Below, piece after piece: positions 1-4,876 of a stretch of 5,648 bases of DNA. The notes below the pieces were generated by a model. The model was not told the origin of the DNA, did not search any database, and was given only the letters and a program-made list of their open reading frames with translations. A program made the translations under genes and the position numbers. The stretch is taken from positions 1 to 5,648 of the forward strand of contig CALISI010000064.1 in assembly GCA_938041695.1 (NCBI GenBank), given 5' to 3'. This DNA comes from an uncultured Actinomyces sp. (lineage in GTDB: Bacteria > Actinomycetota > Actinomycetes > Actinomycetales > Actinomycetaceae). Each line of letters opens with the position of its first letter. The first letter of the stretch is position 1.

Positions 1-12
1 AGGCTTAGGGGC

Positions 13-1101
13 ATGACGACCCTCGCTGATCTGACGACCCTGCGCGTGGGCGGGCCGATCGCCCGCCTCGTGCCCGCCGCGTCCGCCGACGCCCTGGTGG
101 ATGCCGTCGCCGCGGCCGATGCCGCCAGAGGCCTGCTCCTCGTCGTCGGCGGCGGGTCTAACCTGCTGGCGTCGGACGCCCCCTTCGAGGGCACGGTCGT
201 CGACGTACAGCCTTTCGACGAGGTCGCCTCCATCATCCACGAGGACCCCGCCGGATCTGTCGTCGTGCGCGCCGGCGCGGGCACGGTCTGGGACGAGTTC
301 ATCTCCTGGACGCTGTCTGCGGGCCTGTCCGGTATCGAGGCGCTCTCCGGCATTCCCGGCACCGTCGGCGCCTCCCCGGTGCAGAACGTGGGTGCCTACG
401 GCCACGAGGTGGCCGAGACCATCGAGAGCGTCGAGGCCTACGACCGACTGACGGGCATCGTCGTGCGCTTGCTGCCCTCCGAGCTCGGCTTTGCGTACCG
501 ATCCTCGGCGATCAAGCGCAGCGTCGGCGAGCCCGGCCTGGGCGACCGCCCCTGGGGGCCCACCGGTCGCTGGGTGGTGCTCTCCGTGGACTTCCGCCTC
601 GAGCGCTCGCCCTTGAGCGCCCCCGTCATGTACTCCGAGCTGGCGCGCCGCCTCGGTGTCGAGGCCGGCGAGCGCGCCGACGCGTCCCTGGTGCGCTCGA
701 CCGTCCTGGGGCTGCGCCGCGGCAAGGGCATGGTCCTGGATGCGGAGGACCACGACACGTGGAGCGCCGGTTCTTTCTTCACGAACCCCATCCTGCCCGA
801 GGCCGTGGCCGCCTCCCTGCCCGAGGACGCGCCCCGCTTCAAGGCGGGGGAGAGCCTCGTCAAGACGAGCGCCGCCTGGCTCATCGATCACGCGGGCTGT
901 TGCAAGGGCTTCCACCTGCCCGAGGCCGGGGACCCGCCGCGCGCGTCCCTGTCCACCAAGCACGTGCTGGCCCTGACGAACCGCGGCGGCGCGACGGGCG
1001 CCGACATCGAGGCCCTAGCCCGCGCGGTGCGCGAGCGTGTCTTTGAGACGTTCGGCGTGATGCTGGTGCCCGAGCCGGTGACGGTCGGCATCGCCTGGTA
1101 G
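13..1101 (+). CDS. murB: UDP-N-acetylenolpyruvoylglucosamine reductase (MurB)
   Basis: This cytoplasmic FAD enzyme reduces UDP-GlcNAc-enolpyruvate to UDP-MurNAc with NADPH, the second committed step of peptidoglycan precursor synthesis. The 362-residue product has the family motifs in order: GGGSN (46-50) and GIPGTVGA followed by QNVGAYG (113-130) for FAD and pyrophosphate binding, YR at 162-163 (the catalytic-site Arg), GSFF with the probable proton-donor Ser254, and the C-terminal PEP with Glu354. Length and domain content are normal and the gene looks intact. The ATG at 13 has only weak purine-rich sequence before it (AGGGG, one base away). The four codons upstream to the window edge are open, so a slightly earlier start cannot be excluded. 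The next gene starts 38 bp downstream. A decayed copy of this gene's 3' end lies at 2755-2852. Confidence 0.97.
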   Translation: MTTLADLTTLRVGGPIARLVPAASADALVDAVAAADAARGLLLVVGGGSNLLASDAPFEGTVVDVQPFDEVASIIHEDPAGSVVVRAGAGTVWDEFISWTLSAGLSGIEALSGIPGTVGASPVQNVGAYGHEVAETIESVEAYDRLTGIVVRLLPSELGFAYRSSAIKRSVGEPGLGDRPWGPTGRWVVLSVDFRLERSPLSAPVMYSELARRLGVEAGERADASLVRSTVLGLRRGKGMVLDAEDHDTWSAGSFFTNPILPEAVAASLPEDAPRFKAGESLVKTSAAWLIDHAGCCKGFHLPEAGDPPRASLSTKHVLALTNRGGATGADIEALARAVRERVFETFGVMLVPEPVTVGIAW

Positions 1102-1126
1102 CGGGTGCGCCTTGCGTTGAGCGTGT

Positions 1127-1133
1127 GGAGGAG
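1127..1133 (+). promoter_or_regulatory. Ribosome binding site of the HEAT-repeat gene
   Basis: GGAGGAG lies six bases before the ATG at 1140. This strong Shine-Dalgarno fixes the start there. The in-frame GTG at 1125 overlaps the ribosome binding site itself and is therefore unlikely to be used. Confidence 0.8.
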
Positions 1134-1139
1134 ACGGCC

Positions 1140-1763
1140 ATGAAAGAGTACGTGGAGGTCTTGGAGCGAGAGTTTTCTGCTCATGAAAGGGGATTCCTGC
1201 ACGAGCAGCGGCGTGCCCGCTCCGACTACGCTTCCTTCGACCGTGAACAGGCGCTGCGCGCGGCGTACCTGGCGTATCGCTCTGAGGTCTATCAGGTACG
1301 CATGTACGCAGTTTTTCTGCTGGGACACCTGTCGCAAGACCCGGATGTTCTGTCTTTCCTTCGGAACGAGGTTTCCGCAGACTCCAATTGGAGGGTCCAA
1401 GAGGTCCTGGCGAAGGCATTCGACGAATTCTGCGCTGTCAAGGGGTACGAGGAGGCTCTTCCTGTCATCGACGAGTGGCTGAGCGACCCGCACCCCAACG
1501 TGCGCAGGGCCGTTACGGAAGGCTTGAGGATCTGGACGAGCCGCTCCTACTTCCGGGACCATCCCGGTGATGCTGTCTCACGGTTGTCGAGGCTGCGCGG
1601 CGATTCCAGCGAGTACGTCCGCAAATCCGTGGGAAATGCGTTGCGGGACATCAGCAAGAAACATCCGGATCTGGTTGCAGCCGAATTGGAAACCTGGAGT
1701 CTGGAGACGAAGGAGGTCTCGCAGGTTTACCGCCTGGCTTCGAAGGTTATCGAACGCGGATAG
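1140..1763 (+). CDS. HEAT-repeat protein of the AlkC/AlkD-like DNA alkylation repair family
   Basis: The 207-residue all-helical protein matches the style of HEAT-like DNA alkylation repair proteins (COG4335/AlkD type). Telling stretches are NWRVQEVLAKAFDEF (83-97), DPHPNVRRAVTEGLRIW (116-132) and SEYVRKSVGNALRDISKKHP (157-176), followed by a tryptophan at 186. In this family the HEAT repeats form a curved solenoid that grips alkylated DNA, and Trp plus an acidic residue support base excision. W84, E88 and D95 are visible candidates, but I cannot assign catalysis. It is shorter than full AlkC proteins, so a DNA- or protein-binding role is possible. G+C is low for the window: 30/60 bases in 1141-1200 against 45/60 in 901-960 of murB. 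This suggests horizontal acquisition. The last codons (CGC GGA TAG) lie inside a copy of the 1754-1839 repeat. Confidence 0.8.
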   Translation: MKEYVEVLEREFSAHERGFLHEQRRARSDYASFDREQALRAAYLAYRSEVYQVRMYAVFLLGHLSQDPDVLSFLRNEVSADSNWRVQEVLAKAFDEFCAVKGYEEALPVIDEWLSDPHPNVRRAVTEGLRIWTSRSYFRDHPGDAVSRLSRLRGDSSEYVRKSVGNALRDISKKHPDLVAAELETWSLETKEVSQVYRLASKVIERG

Positions 1764-1820
1764 GTTATGCGCATCCGGATAGGTTAATAACCTATCCATA
1801 TCTTCATAACCTATCCGCGT
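1754..1820. terminator. Possible bidirectional 3'-end hairpin formed by the repeat array
   Basis: RNA from either strand could fold into one long hairpin. It would have a 16-bp outer stem (1754-1769 with 1805-1820), a symmetric 7x7 internal loop, and an inner stem of 8 bp (1777-1784 with 1790-1797) closed by a 5-base loop. Its position at the convergent 3' ends fits a role in ending or protecting both mRNAs. There is no run of U after the stem in either direction, so this is a structural inference only. Confidence 0.4.
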
Positions 1821-1839
1821 GCTCGTAACCTATCCGCGT
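1754..1839. repeat. Five-copy, 19-bp-phased inverted repeat array
   Basis: The core GGATAGGTTA occurs at 1758-1767 and 1777-1786. Its reverse complement TAACCTATCC occurs at 1788-1797, 1807-1816 and 1826-1835. All five cores are exact. Within each orientation the period is exactly 19 bp (10-bp core plus 9-bp spacer). Copies two and three form a perfect palindrome with one central base (1777-1797). Copies one and four extend to a perfect 16-bp inverted repeat, ACGCGGATAGGTTATG (1754-1769 against 1805-1820). The array fills the gap between two convergent genes and runs into the 3' ends of both. It could be a bidirectional terminator, a protein-binding array or a REP-like element. No U-tract follows the hairpin, so classical intrinsic termination is not shown. 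Confidence 0.93.
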
Positions 1840-2225
1840 GATGCGGCGGCGCGCAGGCGCGCGATCATGTCGGGCACGTTGCGGGTGACGGCCGTCCACA
1901 GGAGCTGGTCGTCCATGCTCTGGTACCCCGAGTGCGCCGCGATGTTGCGGGTCGTGCGCAGGGTGCGCTTCTCAGAGGAAGTCAGGCCATCCATGTAGGG
2001 TGCGTACTCTTCGCGTTCCAGGAACGCGGCCAACCGTATGATCACCATGCAAGCGGAGTCATACTCCGGGCAATCGGCGCTGAAGGCCTCGACGGGGACA
2101 GCGGCAACCCGTTCGACGCGATGGGCGATGACGTCGAGTTCACGCAGGAAGTTCTCAGCGTCGAAACTGGGCGCGTGTCTGCGCGCCACTCGCGGCCGAG
2201 GGGTGAAGGGAACAGACTCACTCAT
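1830..2225 (-). CDS. HEPN-domain protein, HepT/DUF86-like toxin candidate
   Basis: The 131-residue protein has a basic N-terminal tail (about 1-20), then a helical HEPN fold ending in RTTRNIAAHSGY (90-101). R93 and H98 form the RX4H signature of HEPN ribonucleases, and the following W110 and VPDM (117-120) resemble the DUF86 tail. HEPN toxins of this kind cleave or otherwise inactivate RNA and are silenced by the partner nucleotidyltransferase, which in the studied HepT/MntA pairs AMPylates a tyrosine beside the motif. Here the tyrosine is three residues after the His (H98-S-G-Y101), not two. The ATG overlaps the stop of the upstream antitoxin gene by four bases (ATGA), implying translational coupling. 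The stop codon TAG lies inside the outermost repeat copy. The toxin role is inferred from family and pairing. Confidence 0.82.
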   Translation of the reverse strand: MSESVPFTPRPRVARRHAPSFDAENFLRELDVIAHRVERVAAVPVEAFSADCPEYDSACMVIIRLAAFLEREEYAPYMDGLTSSEKRTLRTTRNIAAHSGYQSMDDQLLWTAVTRNVPDMIARLRAAASRG

Positions 2226-2692
2226 AGTGCCACGGCCTCGTCAACGGCAGTTCGCAGCGCCTCGGGCACGTGTGTATCCGCGTGAACCTCCGTCGGGAAG
2301 CCGGTGAGTTCGCTCGTGAACGAGGCGATGTCCGCCAACTCGAACAGTGATAGCTCGCGGGTGGGCGTGCCGATCAGGTCAATGTCTGACTCGAATCCGT
2401 CCGTGCCCCGGGCGACCGAGCCGAAGACGCGGAGGGCGCCGAGGCCTCGTTCCTGGGCGTAGCCGCTGATCGAGGACGCGTAGCGGGCGAGCGGTACGGA
2501 GGGGCGGTAGTCGGCGGCACGGAGGATGCGTTCGAGCAGGTCAGCGGATACCGCGCGCCTGCCGGACTCGATCTGCGCGAGGGTCGACTGGCTCATCCCG
2601 GTCATCCCCGCCAGCTCGGCCTGCGTGAGGGATGCGTCCTGACGTGCAGCGCGCACGAGGGACGGCGCGTCGTCACGATGAAACCGGCTCAT
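2222..2692 (-). CDS. XRE-HTH plus nucleotidyltransferase (MNT/MntA-like antitoxin candidate)
   Basis: The 156-residue protein has two parts. Residues about 11-60 form an XRE/Cro helix-turn-helix (SLTQAELAGMTGMSQSTLAQ at 21-40, then IESGRR). Residues about 85-156 form a minimal nucleotidyltransferase with G91-S92, ten residues, then D103-I-D105, the GSX10DXD signature. In HepT/MntA systems such an enzyme neutralises the HEPN toxin by adding AMP. The fused HTH suggests that the same protein also represses its own operon. A third acidic residue is not clear; E135 or D139 are candidates. I chose ATG 2692 because TATCAT ends six bases before it, predicting a leaderless mRNA. The GTG at 2710, adding six residues, lies inside the palindromic operator. 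First gene of a two-gene operon with the HEPN gene, overlapping it by 4 bp. Confidence 0.85.
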   Translation of the reverse strand: MSRFHRDDAPSLVRAARQDASLTQAELAGMTGMSQSTLAQIESGRRAVSADLLERILRAADYRPSVPLARYASSISGYAQERGLGALRVFGSVARGTDGFESDIDLIGTPTRELSLFELADIASFTSELTGFPTEVHADTHVPEALRTAVDEAVAL

Positions 2693-2698
2693 GCCTCC

Positions 2699-2728
2699 AT
2701 GATAGTGCACGCGTGCACTATTGGTGAA
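2699..2728 (-). promoter_or_regulatory. Predicted promoter of the MNT/HEPN operon (leaderless)
   Basis: On the - strand a -10 hexamer TATCAT (2704-2699, 5 of 6 to TATAAT) is preceded at 18 bp by TTCACC (2728-2723, 4 of 6 to TTGACA). Transcription starting about seven bases after the -10 would begin at the A of ATG 2692, giving a leaderless mRNA as is common in actinobacteria. This is a consensus match only. Confidence 0.5.
2702..2721. promoter_or_regulatory. Perfect 20-bp palindromic operator candidate
   Basis: ATAGTGCACGCGTGCACTAT is a perfect palindrome with no spacer. It fills nearly all the space between the predicted -35 and -10 and overlaps the -10 by three bases. It lies just upstream of a gene whose product carries an N-terminal XRE helix-turn-helix, so autorepression by the antitoxin or by the toxin-antitoxin complex is the natural reading. 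The palindrome is seen directly; the operator role is inferred. Confidence 0.72.
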
Positions 2729-2754
2729 GCGGTCGTCGCGTGTAGGCCCAGGTG

Positions 2755-2852
2755 CGAGGCCGGGGACCCGCCGTGTCCGAGCGCGTCTTCGATGCGTTCG
2801 GGGTGACCCTGGTGCCCGAGCCAGTCACGGTCAGCATCGCCTGGTAGCGGGT
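2755..2852 (+). pseudogene. Decayed duplicate of the murB 3' end
   Basis: Bases 2773-2852 align without gaps to murB 1027-1106 with 12 mismatches in 80. They encode V-S-E-R-V-F and so on to LVPEPVTVSIAW and a stop, 19 of 24 residues matching the MurB C-terminus. Just before this, 2755-2773 repeats murB 921-939 exactly (CGAGGCCGGGGACCCGCCG). The roughly 88 intervening bases of murB are missing, and the two pieces are in different frames. Similarity ends sharply five bases after the stop codon; the last 19 bases (GCATCGCCTGGTAGCGGGT) are identical to 1088-1106. Many differences are synonymous third positions, so the copy diverged as coding sequence before decaying. It has no start or catalytic core and is not a functional gene. 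It probably marks the old murB end before the cassette arrived. Confidence 0.88.
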
Positions 2853-2980
2853 TTCCCGATCATCGCCGGTTGGGCTTTCAAGCTCATCGGACGGGTAGTG
2901 GCGTTCATGTGGGTACTGTCAGCTACCGACTGTGTTCGCTGCTTTCTGAGGTGCCGCTGTGGGCGCACCCCGCACAAACA
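2853..2980. other. Gene-free spacer between murB remnant and add
   Basis: These 128 bp hold no convincing gene. Similarity to the murB downstream sequence stops at 2852. Only short imperfect inverted repeats are visible, such as GGTAG at 2894-2898 with CTACC at 2923-2927, and the hairpin at 2950-2969. No clear promoter was found. Confidence 0.55.
2950..2969 (-). terminator. Weak hairpin downstream of add
   Basis: Reading the - strand, GGTGC and GCACC form a 5-bp stem with a 10-base loop, beginning about 11 bases after the add stop codon. No U-tract follows. It is the only hairpin close to the operon end, but it is weak and may not terminate transcription. Confidence 0.2.
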
Positions 2981-4063
2981 CTACGCCGCAGGCTCCGCCG
3001 CGAGCCACGCGTCGATGTCGGCCTTCCAGGCCGCCTTGCGCGAGGGTGAGGCCAGCGACGCGTCGACCGAGGAGCGCGCCAAGTCAGCTAGGGCCTGGTC
3101 AGATAGGCCGAACACGTCGCGCGCGACCTCGTACTGGGCGACCAGGCGCGAACGGAACAGCAGCGGGTCGTCGGCAGCCAGCGCAACGGTAGCCCCGGCA
3201 GACAATAAAATCGGCAGCGGCACCTGCGAAAAGTCCGTGTACACGCCCAGGTGCACGTTCGACGTCGGGCACACTTCCAGGGCGATGCCCGCGTCGATGA
3301 CGGCCTTCAGCAGGTCCGGGTCCTCGCTGGTGCGCACCCCGTGCCCGAGGCGGGCGGGCGCCAAAGTGGACACAACCTCGCGCACGGAGGACGGGCCCAG
3401 GAGCTCGCCGCCGTGCGGGACACCCACGAGTCCTGCGCGGCGCGCGATGCGGAACGCCGGGGCAAAAGAAGCCGTCGACCCCACGCGCTCGTCGTTCGAT
3501 AGGCCGAAAGCCACGACGTTGCCGGGGCCATCCCCGGCAAACGACGCGGCCAAGCGTGCGAGGGTGCGCGCGTCCAGCGGGTGCTTCATGCGCGACGCCG
3601 CGACGATCACCCCGATATCGACACCGGTATCGCGCGAGGCCGCTCGGGCCTCGTCGATGATGATCTCGAGTGCCGGGGTGATGCCGCCGACGTAGGGCGC
3701 GTAGGACGTGGGATCGGCCTGAATCTCCATGCGCACCGAGCCCTCGGTGGCGTCGTCCTCGGCGGCCTCGCGGATCAGGCGGCGCATCGCGGCCTCGGAA
3801 CGCACGAGGTGACGCGCGGAATCGTAGGCGCGCTGGAAACGGAACCACCCGCGCCCGTCGGCAGGCATGGAGGCCGCGTCGATGTGCAGCAGGTGTGGGG
3901 GCAGGCGCACGCCCTGCGTGCGCGCCATGTCCACCATCGTGGTGGGCCGCATCGCGCCCGTGAAGTGCAGGTGCAGGTGGGCCTTGGGGAGGGTCGCGAG
4001 GTCGCGCCTGCCCGCAGGGGTGGGGCGCGGAGCCGTCAGGTTAGGGACAGCGGGCACTTCCAC
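2981..4063 (-). CDS. add: Adenosine deaminase
   Basis: This enzyme hydrolytically deaminates adenosine or deoxyadenosine to inosine in purine salvage, in the cytoplasm. The 360-residue TIM-barrel protein shows the metal-site motifs in order. LPKAHLHLHFTGAMRP (25-40) has zinc ligands H31 and H33. VPHGGE (215-220) has ligand H217 and catalytic E220. LGHGVR has H241. CPTSNVHLG spans 265-273. AADDP has D298 (zinc) and D299. The HLHFTG form, in place of the common HVHLDG, and the FGLSNDE segment (186-192) in place of a GxDLAGxE-like one match what I recall of actinobacterial deaminases. Substrate is therefore adenosine by family, with some room for a related purine nucleoside. The start is GTG 4063, with GGGGAG nine bases upstream. 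It is the last gene of the aminotransferase-hydrolase-add operon, 3 bp after the hydrolase stop. Confidence 0.93.
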   Translation of the reverse strand: MEVPAVPNLTAPRPTPAGRRDLATLPKAHLHLHFTGAMRPTTMVDMARTQGVRLPPHLLHIDAASMPADGRGWFRFQRAYDSARHLVRSEAAMRRLIREAAEDDATEGSVRMEIQADPTSYAPYVGGITPALEIIIDEARAASRDTGVDIGVIVAASRMKHPLDARTLARLAASFAGDGPGNVVAFGLSNDERVGSTASFAPAFRIARRAGLVGVPHGGELLGPSSVREVVSTLAPARLGHGVRTSEDPDLLKAVIDAGIALEVCPTSNVHLGVYTDFSQVPLPILLSAGATVALAADDPLLFRSRLVAQYEVARDVFGLSDQALADLARSSVDASLASPSRKAAWKADIDAWLAAEPAA

Positions 4064-4066
4064 GGC

Positions 4067-4876
4067 CTAGTGCTCCCCGAGCCAGATGATGATGTCGCGG
4101 ATCAGGCCGGGGCCCTCGGGCTCGTTGAGGAGCTCGTGGTAGGCGCCATCAATGATGCGCAGGTGGATGTCGGCGTCCGGGTGCGCCGCGCGTGCCCCGC
4201 GCACGAGCTCGCGCGAACCGCGCAGGTCCGCCATCAGGTCGTGCGACCCGTGCATGACGAGCGTCGGCGAGGCCAGGCGGCCGGCGCGCGCGATGACTTC
4301 GTCGCCCTGAATGATCATGGTGGCGCCCGTCAGGATCGGCACGCCGCCCTTGTAGGTGAGCGGATCCGCGTCGAAGTCGCGCTGGACCTGCGGGTCGCGC
4401 GATAGGGGAGAGGCCTCCATGTCGGAGGCGCCCTTCGCCACGACGAGGCCGGGGCGCAGCCGCGCGATCGGCAGAAGCCTGCGCGCCTGGGAGGGGGAGA
4501 CGTGGGGGAGGGGACGCAGGGCGGGCGCGGACAGGACGGTGCCGCGCAGCCGCGTCGGGTCGAGGATCGTGGAGGCGGCAGCGATGATGCCGCCCATGGA
4601 GTGTCCGAACAGGAACAGCTCCGGCGTGCGCGCGTGGGCGAGGGCCGCCCGGCGCGCATCACCGAAGTCGCGGATCAGCGCGCCCACGTCCACGCGGGCG
4701 CGGGGATCGTCGGAGGTCCCGTGGCCCGCGTGGTCGTAGTAGGCGACGTCGTAACCCGCGCGGGTGAGCGCACAGCGCAGGTGGGCGTAGCGCCCGCAGT
4801 GCTCCGCGTACCCGTGGGCGAGGAGGACCGTCCCGAGGGGGGCCTCCTGCGCTGTTCGTTCGAACGAGACGTGCAT
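4067..4876 (-). CDS. Alpha/beta hydrolase, monoacylglycerol lipase / lysophospholipase-like
   Basis: This 269-residue serine hydrolase is of the Hydrolase_4 / monoglyceride lipase type. Visible features are HGYAEHCGRY (21-30; HG is the oxyanion-hole strand turn and the sequence is typical of the family), DHAGHGTSD (48-56), the nucleophile elbow GHSMGG with Ser93, HGSHD with the acid D213, and GAYHELLNEPE with His247. The triad is complete. The family cleaves monoacylglycerols or lysophospholipids, but the exact substrate cannot be read from sequence. There is no signal peptide, so it is probably cytoplasmic or loosely membrane-associated. Its ATG overlaps the stop of the aminotransferase gene by one base (TGATG) with GGAG 11 bases upstream, and its stop lies 3 bp before add. 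It is thus in the middle of a translationally coupled operon. No functional link to its neighbours is evident. Confidence 0.9.
   Translation of the reverse strand: MHVSFERTAQEAPLGTVLLAHGYAEHCGRYAHLRCALTRAGYDVAYYDHAGHGTSDDPRARVDVGALIRDFGDARRAALAHARTPELFLFGHSMGGIIAAASTILDPTRLRGTVLSAPALRPLPHVSPSQARRLLPIARLRPGLVVAKGASDMEASPLSRDPQVQRDFDADPLTYKGGVPILTGATMIIQGDEVIARAGRLASPTLVMHGSHDLMADLRGSRELVRGARAAHPDADIHLRIIDGAYHELLNEPEGPGLIRDIIIWLGEH
4073..4078 (-). promoter_or_regulatory. Ribosome binding site deciding the add start
   Basis: GGGGAG on the - strand lies nine bases before the GTG at 4063, inside the last codons of the hydrolase gene. It supports GTG 4063 over the GTG at 4057, which would be 15 bases away. 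Confidence 0.6.

Noticed and set aside
1088..1106. attL/attR pair of an integrase-driven element, from the 19-bp identity with 2834-2852.
   Set aside because: No integrase or recombinase is present, and similarity extends 80 bp with scattered mismatches as in diverged coding sequence. A homologous-recombination scar fits as well, so I did not call an attachment site.
888..1562. A 224-codon - strand reading frame across the end of murB and the HEAT gene.
   Set aside because: It crosses two good + strand genes and a natural intergenic gap; the translation has no recognisable domain.
1754..1839. A CRISPR array, because of evenly spaced short repeats.
   Set aside because: The units are only 10 bp with 9-bp spacers and change orientation midway, and no cas gene is present.
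2224..2230. ATAGTGC at the MNT/HEPN junction as a second half-operator.
   Set aside because: Only seven bases match the operator half-site and there is no inverted partner; it overlaps the ATG/TGA junction and is probably chance.
2692..2710. GTG at 2710 as the start of the MNT gene.
   Set aside because: It lies within the palindrome and upstream of the likely transcription start, and the added residues HYHGG look like translated operator and spacer sequence.
2721..3695. A long + strand reading frame (324 codons) opposite add, starting near the operator.
   Set aside because: It runs over the murB remnant and antisense to add. Its product is rich in Arg, Ser and Ala without a domain, as expected from the reverse strand of a high-G+C gene.
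3581..4405. A 274-codon + strand reading frame across add and the hydrolase gene.
   Set aside because: It is antisense to two well-supported enzymes with complete active sites, and its translation shows no family motif.
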